A DNA stretch of 54,692 nucleotides from Oligoflexia bacterium (GTDB taxonomy: Bacteria; Bdellovibrionota; Bacteriovoracia; Bacteriovoracales; Bacteriovoracaceae). Shown here one piece after another: positions 1 to 7,364 of the stretch. A model generated the notes under the pieces. The model was not told the origin of the DNA and ran no database searches. It saw only the letters and a program-made list of their open reading frames with translations. The stretch's first letter is position 1; the number at the start of each line of letters is the position of its first letter. The position numbers and the translations under genes are program-made. Location: NCBI GenBank assembly GCA_015232355.1, contig JADFZW010000031.1, forward strand, positions 1 to 54,692, read 5' to 3'.

Positions 1-112
1 TCGATAGGAAAAAGTAGATAATTAAAGTCAAAAAATTATTTCTATGCTTGAGTGAAAAACATAACGACAAAGTCGGTGAAAAATAAACCACTGACAAAAT
101 CGCTGGAAGACA

Positions 113-157
113 ACACATACTCAATAAACACATACTCAATAAGCCATACTCAATAAG
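113..157. repeat. 15-bp tandem repeat, three copies
   Basis: Three head-to-tail copies of a 15-bp unit, ACACATACTCAATAA, at 113-127 and 128-142, with a third copy at 143-157 that differs at its first two bases and its last. A related 11-bp unit (CATACTCAACA) is repeated at 53485-53515, directly before the group II intron. The rest of 1-171 shows no gene. Confidence 0.9.
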
Positions 158-183
158 TTAGTGTTGTGAACTTATTGAGTATG
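145..183. repeat. 13-bp perfect inverted repeat at the 3' end of the arginine deiminase gene
   Basis: CATACTCAATAAG at 145-157 is mirrored by CTTATTGAGTATG at 171-183, with a 13-nt loop. The right arm covers the stop codon and last codons of the minus-strand deiminase gene. The left arm is the third tandem repeat unit. It could fold in the mRNA 3' end, but there is no U-tract, so it is not a canonical terminator. Confidence 0.75.
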
Positions 184-1584
184 CCCTGAAAAGTTGTCAC
201 TACAACGGAATTCATTAGTGGCACAATGAACATCACCATGAAATTTATGATAGATGACATCCTCTATGAAATGTGGAATTTGTTGTTCTTTTTCAAAAGA
301 AGTTTTAATTATTTTTTTAAATGGAGAATATAGAGGATCAGGAATGATCAAATCCTGACCAAGTACGGTCATGTTAACACTACCAGGTAATAAGCTTCTA
401 CAATTGGCCGGTAGATTTATATCAAATCCTTTTGGACAATCATAGAGCATTGGAATAGAAACAATTTTAATATTTTTACACTCTGGAGTTTTTTTTATGA
501 TTTTTTCTTTTAAAGCGTTCACATTGTCATCAATTATCTTGGCCACCGACAATTGTTTCCCTAACATCTGATATGATTTATCATTTGTGTTGATTATATT
601 ATTTGAAGAGGATAATGGAATGGTTAAAGTTCCACTTGAGTTGTTTTTTATTTGTAAACGATTAGTATTTAAATAATTGTGAAATTCCGTAAGTATTTTA
701 TACATTCTTTCAGATTTGAATTTTGAGGGGAAGTCTTTGTAACTTTCTTCTCCTAAGGAAAGTAAAGTATCTATTGCTAATTTTGGATCAGCTTTGACTA
801 TGGCCATACCGCAAGGATCATTGGGTTTAATAATCGTAGTGATTTGTTCGTCAACATGAGCGACCTGTAACCAATTTGTTTTCATGATAACTATGTTATC
901 TTGATAACCTTTTTCTTTCCAAAATTTAATTAATTCCGAAGAACTATTCTCTCCAGTATATAAAATATTGTTTGCGGTTACTTCGATATTTCCACCATGA
1001 TCTCCGCCATAACCTGGGTTTTGAATATTAACTACAAAGGAATTATCCCAATATTTTGATAATTTTTTTGCTAAAATCGATATCCCTTTATCTCTGTTAG
1101 TATCAATTATTAATGTTTTTTCTTTGTTTTCTCCTTTAATTTTAACAATAGCAATCTTACAAAAGTCACGCATCCAGGGATCATCATCAATCATTTTTAA
1201 ATCATCAGTTGGCAGACAAACACTTTGGGGCAATTTTCCGTCGGGCCAGATTTTTGAAATTTTGGAAGAGGCAAGATTTACGATTCTAAGTTTAATTTCA
1301 TCTTTTAGATTATTTTTATTTTTACTTAAATTAATCTCATCAATAATTTCCGATAATGATTTAATAAAGTTTATATTGTTAAAATTTAGATCACTATCAA
1401 GCAAGAAGGCAAGTAATTCCTTGGCAGGATTATTATGACCTAATAAAAAAATATTTTCAATGTTATTTGGGTCGATATTGCAATTGCCATCATTATCTTT
1501 TCCTGCAATCACTAAGGTATTGCTTGATAAACTAATAAGTATACAAATAAAAATCAAAAAGATATTTTCTTTTATTATATTCAT
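172..1584 (-). CDS. secreted protein-arginine deiminase (PAD_C-type)
   Basis: Predicted to hydrolyse peptidyl-arginine to citrulline. After a Sec-type signal peptide (hydrophobic to about residue 27) the protein carries landmarks of the vertebrate/cyanobacterial PAD catalytic domain in order: PWMRDF (Asp140), GGDHGGNIEV (about 194-203), VAHVDE (His243, Asp245), SVNMTVLGQDLIIPDP (about 402-417) and HGDVHCATN (Cys454). These align with the Asp/His/Asp/Cys catalytic residues of PAD4 (D350, H471, D473, C645), so the active site looks intact. The N-terminal Ig-like and calcium-regulatory domains of animal PADs are absent. It is not the agmatine-deiminase-like PPAD of Porphyromonas. I chose the ATG at 1584, which has AGGAAT six bases upstream, over an upstream TTG at 1599. 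It lies 87 bp downstream of another secreted-protein gene on the same strand, possibly co-transcribed. Confidence 0.85.
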   Translation of the reverse strand: MNIIKENIFLIFICILISLSSNTLVIAGKDNDGNCNIDPNNIENIFLLGHNNPAKELLAFLLDSDLNFNNINFIKSLSEIIDEINLSKNKNNLKDEIKLRIVNLASSKISKIWPDGKLPQSVCLPTDDLKMIDDDPWMRDFCKIAIVKIKGENKEKTLIIDTNRDKGISILAKKLSKYWDNSFVVNIQNPGYGGDHGGNIEVTANNILYTGENSSSELIKFWKEKGYQDNIVIMKTNWLQVAHVDEQITTIIKPNDPCGMAIVKADPKLAIDTLLSLGEESYKDFPSKFKSERMYKILTEFHNYLNTNRLQIKNNSSGTLTIPLSSSNNIINTNDKSYQMLGKQLSVAKIIDDNVNALKEKIIKKTPECKNIKIVSIPMLYDCPKGFDINLPANCRSLLPGSVNMTVLGQDLIIPDPLYSPFKKIIKTSFEKEQQIPHFIEDVIYHKFHGDVHCATNEFRCSDNFSGHTQ

Positions 1585-1671
1585 ATTATTCCTAAACAAA
1601 AAACTAGAATGTTATTGTGATTATAATTAGTATTAGTAACTGGTGGTTGATAGAAAAAGGAAATCTCATTT

Positions 1672-2571
1672 TTAATTTTCTAAGCTCTCTTTGCATTCAG
1701 GATTATATCTAGGATTATATCCAGGATTATATGGAGGAGGTCTTACGTTGGTATTGGGATAGTACAATGTATTATCAAGATACTCTTTATCTACTTCTAA
1801 ATTTATATCTTCGAATAGGGGATCTTTGTTATTTGTAACTTCTTTTTCTTTATTGTTTGTATTAACTGCTAGTGTGTTATTATTGTTGTTGCTATTCATA
1901 TTTTCGAGATTATTCCAATCTCCCTCTTTCATAGTAACACCAGCGTCTTTTGCTAAATCACCAGTAAGAAGATCTAGAAAAACTTTATGCAGATTTCTAG
2001 TACTCCGTCCTTTGCTTTTATCACATAAAGCTCCATTGTTGTTTCCCTTGATAATAATTTCTTTAAGCTTTGCTATCGTCGGTATCTCTTTTATCTCTTG
2101 TTCTTTTGCTTTGCTAATCAACTTATTATAGAATTTCTGTATTGGAATTTCTTTTTTAGCTGTCTTTTTTTTCATGATTCTTGCTATTTCAGCACACTCT
2201 TTTAATTGAGGATATTTTTTACAATTCTCAAAACTAATTTTAGGATAGTTCTTTGTAAGATAATGAGAAAATAACTCATCATAAGTGTAAGTACTTCTGA
2301 TCAAGCTTCTATATCTTTCATACTTTTGTTGATGATAAACTATTTTACCTATAGAAAACAATCCAATTGATGCTATAATCGGCACTCCAATTGGTGGAAT
2401 GATGATCGTTGAAAGACTCATTCGCGTTAAACCTAAATATCCTTCTTTTAAATTTTTAAAACTTTTTCTAATGTTCTCTAGGCAAGTACCTGCAGATGTT
2501 AATGTAGGAATAAAAGTGCTACAAGTAATACAAAATAACAAAGCATACAATTTAATTAGTTTAAATTTCAT
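1672..2571 (-). CDS. secreted protein of unknown function with PPPY / YNP-repeat tail
   Basis: I do not recognise the family. The 299-residue product has a signal peptide ending near residue 27 (SAG), a second hydrophobic stretch at about 51-75 that could span a membrane, a charged helical middle, an Asn-rich linker (about 228-250) and a proline/tyrosine tail reading PPPYNPGYNPRYNPE. The tail is a short YNP repeat and contains a PPxY motif. AAGGAG nine bases before the ATG supports the start. It is upstream of the arginine deiminase on the same strand, so the two may be an operon. Function cannot be assigned. Confidence 0.75.
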   Translation of the reverse strand: MKFKLIKLYALLFCITCSTFIPTLTSAGTCLENIRKSFKNLKEGYLGLTRMSLSTIIIPPIGVPIIASIGLFSIGKIVYHQQKYERYRSLIRSTYTYDELFSHYLTKNYPKISFENCKKYPQLKECAEIARIMKKKTAKKEIPIQKFYNKLISKAKEQEIKEIPTIAKLKEIIIKGNNNGALCDKSKGRSTRNLHKVFLDLLTGDLAKDAGVTMKEGDWNNLENMNSNNNNNTLAVNTNNKEKEVTNNKDPLFEDINLEVDKEYLDNTLYYPNTNVRPPPYNPGYNPRYNPECKESLEN

Positions 2572-2789
2572 AATAATTAACTCCTTATTAATAGACCATT
2601 TTTTTAAGATCTATTAAGTAATAGTAGTTGAATACATATTGCTAAAACCGATATCTTTCAATTTTAGTCTGATTTGGTTATTACTATAGATCGAAAAAAT
2701 ATTTTTTTCGTCTCTAGTGAGAAATTCTAAATAGTTAATTTAAATTAAATTATTTTTATTTTTAATTTATTTTGGCCAATTTAATTGTC

Positions 2790-2799
2790 AATTTGAGGA
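2790..2799. repeat. target site duplication, left copy
   Basis: AATTTGAGGA directly before the left terminal inverted repeat of the ISAs1-type element. The identical 10 bp follows the right end at 5017-5026. Ten bases is in the range usual for this family. Confidence 0.9.
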
Positions 2800-2893
2800 C
2801 AGGGTAAACGCATCTTATTTGCGACCCCGAGTCTAGACTTACTAAGTTAATTTGTTAGAATTAATTCTTTCATATTTCGGCCGGGGGATGAAT

Positions 2894-4069
2894 ATGCAAG
2901 AGAAGGACTCTATTTCTTTAATAGAACATTTGTCGATTATAAAAGATCCTAGAATTGAAAGAACAAAAAAGCACAAGCTGATTGATATTCTAATAATTAC
3001 TGTATGTGCTGTTATATGTAGGAATGATACTTGGAATGATATCGAAGATTTTGCATTGGAAAATGAAGAATGGTTTAGCAGATTTTTGGATTTGGATAAT
3101 GGCATTCCATCACATGATACAATAGCAAGAGTTATCTCTCTTATAAATCCAAAAGAATTTGAAAGAGCTTTTTACCAATGGACCTCGAGTATTAAAACCA
3201 TATTAAATGGTGAGCACCATATAGCAATCGATGGTAAATCTCTAAGAGGCACTTTGAAAGGTGAACATAAAACATCAGCTCTAAATTTAATCCATGCTTG
3301 GTCTGTAAATAATAATGTAGTATTGGCCCAAAATGCTACAGGAACAAAAACAAATGAGATCACTTCAATTAGTGAGTTGTTGTCATATTTAGAATTAAAA
3401 GGATGCATTGTAAGTATAGATGCAATAGGATGCCAATCTGAATTTGCAGAAAAAATTAGAAAAAAAGATGGAGACTATGTTTTGGCACTTAAAGGGAACC
3501 AAAAAATATTACATGATAAAGTTGATAGAATATTTCATGACTTTTTAGAACGTAATCATACAAGCATTCCTTATGATCAATATCATACAGAAGAGAAAGG
3601 TCATGGGAGGAATGAAAAAAGAAGTTATTATTCATTTTCAAAAAATATTTTTAGTGAACTAGATGATGAGATAGTATGGATGGATTTCAAATCTGTTACA
3701 GCAGTTCATTCTACTAGAGAGATTAAAGGGCAGTTTCAGAGTGAAATTCGTTATTTTATCAGTAGTTTAAAAAATGATGCTGCCAAAATAGGAAAATACA
3801 TTCGTGAACATTGGCATATTGAAAATAAATTGCATTGGTCGTTGAGGAACAGGAATTGCATTTTGTTGTGCAATTCCTGTTCCTAAGATATAAGTTTTAG
3901 AGAAGATCATAGTAGAATTAGAAGAATATATTCCGCTCAAAATTTATCATTAATAAGAAAAATAGCATTAAATATATTAAAAAAAGATTCAAGCAAGATG
4001 AGCACCAGCAGGAAAAGGTTAAAAGCATTAATGAGAAAAGATTATCTAGAGGAAATGCTTTTTTCATAA
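2894..4069 (+). pseudogene. ISAs1-family DDE transposase, interrupted by a 42-bp hairpin with a stop codon
   Basis: The product matches ISAs1-type transposases: IAIDGKSLRG (catalytic Asp codon at 3230), VSIDAIGCQ (Asp at 3419), LALKGNQ, and HWHIENKLHWSL (Glu at 3821). After LHWSL the frame runs into a 42-bp hairpin (3845-3886) that adds 13 alien residues and a TAA. The same frame resumes at 3887 with DISFREDHSRIRR and continues for 60 codons to TAA at 4067-4069. Removing the insert restores the family sequence, about 377 residues. The likely start is the ATG at 2894, six bases after a GGGGG ribosome-binding sequence. As it stands a product lacking the C-terminal 60 residues would be made; the DDE residues are all upstream, so residual activity cannot be excluded. 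Confidence 0.88.
3845..3884. repeat. 16-bp-stem hairpin inserted in the transposase gene
   Basis: AGGAACAGGAATTGCA (3845-3860), an 8-nt loop (3861-3868) and the exact complement TGCAATTCCTGTTCCT (3869-3884). Together with the next two bases it is precisely the 42 bp that is foreign to the ISAs1 reading frame, between codons for Leu (3842-3844) and Asp (3887-3889). It looks like a small palindromic unit that inserted without losing host bases. I found no second copy in this window. Confidence 0.85.
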
Positions 4070-4246
4070 CAAGATATTTTTTTTATTTGTTTTATGATTC
4101 AAAGGTCCTGGCAAGGACATTATGACATTGATAATGCCGTTACAAAAATGGTCTTAAATAATTTCATTTTTCATAGGCGAAATTCATTTTATATAGATTA
4201 AAATATGTAGACTTTTAATCAGATTACTTGATAGATTTAATTATTA

Positions 4247-4858
4247 ATGAGAAAGAAAAAAATAAAACAAAATAAACTTGCTCATACTACACGAAAGTTT
4301 GTTAAACACAAACCTTTGCATGTAATTGTTAAAACATTAATCAATATTTCATTACAAGAAAAGAGTTCTCTCTCTCAAATAAAGAAACTTATCTTTGAAG
4401 TGGAAAAGAGGTATTATGTTAACATTTTTCAATATTATATAACAAAAAATCATATCCACTTCTTTATCCTGGCACCCACAAAGGAACACTTATCGAAATC
4501 TATGTGCTATCTGAAATCTAAGTTGGCAAAATATTTCAATAATATTTTAAAACGTACTGGAATATTCTGGGCAGATCGCTTTTTTTCTTCCATAAAATGT
4601 AGTTCAAAAGAGATCATTAGAACGATTCACTATATTGCTAATCAAATAAAGTTGTCGAATCTATTCAAGAGTAGATGTTCCTCTATGGGAGATTTTCCAA
4701 CTTACCCTTTTAATATTCCGAAACTTATTTTAAGTTCGATTGGAGTTGGTAAGTCAGAAGAAAAATTAATCAGTATAATTTATAAAGGAATTTTACCGTA
4801 TAGTAACACTATAAGACCAATTAAAGACAGTCGATCAATTCAACTCACGTTATTTTAA
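4247..4858 (+). CDS. REP-associated-type tyrosine transposase (Y1_Tnp, HUH family)
   Basis: A 203-residue single-strand DNA transposase of the IS200-like/RAYT group. It shows the HUH metal-binding motif in KNHIHFF (His69, His71), the helix carrying the likely nucleophile Tyr96 (SKLAKYFN), the family sequence GIFWADRFFSS, and the downstream IHYIANQ helix that in relatives reads 'YI..NPV'. The N-terminal KPLHVIVKT is also typical. RAYT proteins act on short palindromic sequences rather than on flanking insertion-sequence ends. The gene lies inside the ISAs1-type element, downstream of and parallel to the interrupted transposase. No clear ribosome-binding sequence precedes the ATG. Family assignment is confident; activity on the hairpin at 3845 is only a hypothesis. 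Confidence 0.82.
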   Translation: MRKKKIKQNKLAHTTRKFVKHKPLHVIVKTLINISLQEKSSLSQIKKLIFEVEKRYYVNIFQYYITKNHIHFFILAPTKEHLSKSMCYLKSKLAKYFNNILKRTGIFWADRFFSSIKCSSKEIIRTIHYIANQIKLSNLFKSRCSSMGDFPTYPFNIPKLILSSIGVGKSEEKLISIIYKGILPYSNTIRPIKDSRSIQLTLF

Positions 4859-5016
4859 TTTACCTGAACAACTGTAGTTGGACGTTTGTGCTGACGCTTT
4901 TAGTGCCATTTAAGAAGTAATCTTTCAAGCGTGGCCATGAACATTGATGTATTTTAATCAGAAATTATTCTCTAATAGATTTTCAAATAACTTCTAAACA
5001 AGATGCGTTTACCCTG

Positions 5017-5026
5017 AATTTGAGGA
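5017..5026. repeat. target site duplication, right copy
   Basis: AATTTGAGGA, identical to 2790-2799, immediately after the right inverted repeat of the ISAs1-type element. Confidence 0.9.
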
Positions 5027-5074
5027 GACAATTTAGGGAGACAAAATCAATATTTTTAATTGCTTTTATTCTCA

Positions 5075-5117
5075 TTTATAGATTAGATCTAAACTAAAAT
5101 GAGATCTAATCTATAAA
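5075..5117. repeat. 16-bp perfect inverted repeat at the end of the lipoprotein gene
   Basis: TTTATAGATTAGATCT (5075-5090) and AGATCTAATCTATAAA (5102-5117) separated by 11 bases. It covers the TAG stop (5111-5113) of the minus-strand lipoprotein gene. It is probably an mRNA 3'-end stem loop. There is no strong U-run on either side, so termination is uncertain. Confidence 0.7.
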
Positions 5118-7330
5118 TCAGATCTAGCAAAACGAAAACCATAGTTATCCATCCAGTTTGTGGTGTTGGGTGAATTGTAGTTACTGTGGCTACCAACTGA
5201 AAACTCAGCAACAGCACTGTCTGAACCGTTTCCACGTATTACTCGTTCATTAACAATATCTGAATACCACTCAAAACACCATTGCCATGCATTTCCGTTC
5301 ATATCATAGATACCAAGTGCATTTGGTGTTTTTCCTTTTACATCATGAGTGGCAGAGTTACCTGCTGTACGCCAGGCAACCACTCCTGTAGCATCGGCAT
5401 TGTTATAATTTGCAGTGGCACCACTAGCATAATTTCCAGGAGTCCACCAGTAACTACTTCCAACCGGATATTCGTATGCACTGTTTGAAGTATCACTTCC
5501 CTTATAGCGTGCGGCCAGCTCGTACTCCATACTAGTATGTAATCTAAAACCAGAGGCAGTTGATTTTACATAAGGTGCATCCTGACTACCTAAAGTATTA
5601 CGAGTAATCGCACCACTTGTTACTGTTCTTATCGGTGTTGTATAAGCTGCATCTGAATAGTATACACACGAATAACTTGTTCCATTTTTTGCATTAAACC
5701 ACTCTGTCAGAGCATTCGTCCACATCATGGCATCACGCCAGCTAACATATGTTACTGGATGTTTTTTATTAGCACCAGGTACGCTGCCGGCCCCATTTCC
5801 AGCAGCATGTGCACCTGAACTTCCTTCTGCTCCGGTGAAAGCAAATGTATATCCATTTGCAATTCCCCAAGTACGAACTGCATACCAAAGTTCATATGTA
5901 ACTGCTGTTTCAGCAATCCAATATGCATTGGTGACAGTTGCTATTCCCTCATCATCATTTACACCAGTTTTAATACTTAATCCCCCAGGCACATAAACCA
6001 TCTTGAATGTTATATCCTCTCCTGCAAAAGAGGATGTTTGACCGGCCAAACGTGATACGCTTACCACCCAGTTTTGAGTAGAAGAATCTTGTGCTGTCAC
6101 CGTATAGGTTACAGATCCTACAAAATTTTGGGCCACACCGGATTGTGGACTAACTTGGGCCCCATCAGATACTGTTATAGTTGGTGTTAGTGAATTTAAA
6201 ACAGTACCTGCAGGCATAGTAAGAGAAACAGTATGTGAATCATTGTTTATCACACTAGTGCCTATTTGATTGCTAATAGAAAAAGTTAAAATTTTTGCCT
6301 GATTTGATATTGAGGTTGTGGGATTATCACTTATGAAAACACTTGCCTTTGCAAAAGTAGATGACCCCGTTGATGAAGAAGATGTGGAGGGTGCCTTGGT
6401 TGCAACTAAATTACTAGAGCTACTGCTATCACTTAGGCCATCACTAATTTTATAAATTTTATAAGAAGAGCTGCAAGTACTATCGGTGTAAGCAAATATC
6501 ATCGGATTAAAGGGTGAGTCTGTTGTCTCTATACTACCAACTGGTATTTTTAAATCTGTATCTACATAAGAGGTGGAAGCATCTGATGATATTGTAAAAC
6601 ACTTACTTTTAAAATTTGTTTCAAGTAAGTAAGAATAATTTTCAACATTATTATAACTGGCCTTCCACTGCGCTATTGTAGAGTTATACAATGATTTTGT
6701 TGTAACATTTTTTGTAGTCGGAAAAACTACTCTAAAAGAGCGAATTGACCCCTTGCCTTGATTGAGCGTTTGACCATTAGGATTGTTACAAAGCGAATCG
6801 GCAGTAATCTGATTTTGTTGTACAGAGTAACAAGTGATCACTCTAAGTGGATAAAAATAATTATTTGTACTTACAGAAAAATAATCAGATGGAGCAAAGA
6901 TAGAATTTGAACAATCATTTTTTGTTAGATACAAATCCATGGCCATATCATTATCACTATCTGTGATGGTAATGTTTTTAGCGGAAGAACAACGAACAGT
7001 TCCTCCCATGCTGCCTAAACTACTTTCATCACTATTTGTTGCTGTCCAAGAGATAGCATAAAAAGTCCATGAACCACTTGAGACCTCAATTTCCGTATGT
7101 GAGTTATTAGAGACTGATTTAGTGAAATATAATTCTCTATTATCGCTTGACTTACCATGGATTAAGATATTTTGAGAGGTGATAGTTGATGATTCCTCAG
7201 AAATGTTAAGTTTTGATGAAAAGGATATTTTTATAGTTTTAAGAGGAAAATTTTTATTACTACAACCAATGAATAAAAGTACGAATGACAGTAATATAGA
7301 TAATAAAAAAACACATGTAATATTTTTCAT
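5111..7330 (-). CDS. lipoprotein with DUF5018-like Ig domain and FGE-sulfatase (SUMF1) fold
   Basis: Signal peptide with lipobox FIGC gives a lipid-anchored Cys23. Residues about 30-330 are a Ser/Thr-rich region of unknown fold. Residues about 345-430 resemble the Ig-like repeats of spirochaete surface lipoproteins (SLTMPAGTVLNSLTPTITVS ... VTYTVTAQDSSTQNWVVSV). Residues about 440-739 are a formylglycine-generating-enzyme-like domain: MVYVPGG, HPVTYVSWRDAMMWTNAL, LHTSMEYELAAR, GIYDMNGNAWQWCFEWYSD and the terminal NYGFRFARS. I do not see the cysteine pair needed for formylglycine synthesis, so the domain is more likely a binding or structural version. The C-terminal half is visibly richer in G+C than its surroundings and reads like Treponema-type lipoproteins, suggesting transfer. 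It sits 34 bp after the TPR/barrel gene, probably in one operon. Confidence 0.78.
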   Translation of the reverse strand: MKNITCVFLLSILLSFVLLFIGCSNKNFPLKTIKISFSSKLNISEESSTITSQNILIHGKSSDNRELYFTKSVSNNSHTEIEVSSGSWTFYAISWTATNSDESSLGSMGGTVRCSSAKNITITDSDNDMAMDLYLTKNDCSNSIFAPSDYFSVSTNNYFYPLRVITCYSVQQNQITADSLCNNPNGQTLNQGKGSIRSFRVVFPTTKNVTTKSLYNSTIAQWKASYNNVENYSYLLETNFKSKCFTISSDASTSYVDTDLKIPVGSIETTDSPFNPMIFAYTDSTCSSSYKIYKISDGLSDSSSSSNLVATKAPSTSSSSTGSSTFAKASVFISDNPTTSISNQAKILTFSISNQIGTSVINNDSHTVSLTMPAGTVLNSLTPTITVSDGAQVSPQSGVAQNFVGSVTYTVTAQDSSTQNWVVSVSRLAGQTSSFAGEDITFKMVYVPGGLSIKTGVNDDEGIATVTNAYWIAETAVTYELWYAVRTWGIANGYTFAFTGAEGSSGAHAAGNGAGSVPGANKKHPVTYVSWRDAMMWTNALTEWFNAKNGTSYSCVYYSDAAYTTPIRTVTSGAITRNTLGSQDAPYVKSTASGFRLHTSMEYELAARYKGSDTSNSAYEYPVGSSYWWTPGNYASGATANYNNADATGVVAWRTAGNSATHDVKGKTPNALGIYDMNGNAWQWCFEWYSDIVNERVIRGNGSDSAVAEFSVGSHSNYNSPNTTNWMDNYGFRFARSDL

Positions 7331-7364
7331 ATTTAGTTAGTCCGTTGAGATTGATTATGGTTAA

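Larger units (their letters stand above)
2800..5016. mobile_element. ISAs1-family insertion carrying an extra HUH (Y1) transposase gene
   Basis: A 2217-bp element bounded by terminal inverted repeats: CAGGGTAAACGCATCTTATTT at 2800-2820 and its complement, with one mismatch, at 4996-5016. It is flanked by the perfect 10-bp duplication AATTTGAGGA (2790-2799 and 5017-5026), which shows insertion as one unit. Inside are an ISAs1-type DDE transposase, now interrupted (2894-4069), and a second, unrelated REP-associated-type transposase gene (4247-4858). ISAs1 elements usually carry only one transposase gene and are about 1.2-1.4 kb, so the second gene is a passenger. The 178 bp between the genes and the 137 bp after the second hold no other gene. 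A short 5-bp-stem hairpin sits at 4105-4118. Confidence 0.88.

Noticed and set aside
113..157. Possible CRISPR-like array at the window start
   Set aside because: Units are only 15 bp and directly adjacent with no spacers; it is a simple tandem repeat.
172..1584. Agmatine deiminase or PPAD-like enzyme
   Set aside because: The motif set (WMRD, HVDE, VNMTVLG, HCATN) is that of the PAD_C family, not of the agmatine deiminase family.
2692..2710. CGAAAAAATATTTTTTTCG as a terminator
   Set aside because: An A/T palindrome of low stability; no gene end is located at this point on either strand.
5282..5996. Plus-strand open frames over the FGE-fold domain
   Set aside because: Shadows of the minus-strand lipoprotein gene; compositionally odd and without start signals.
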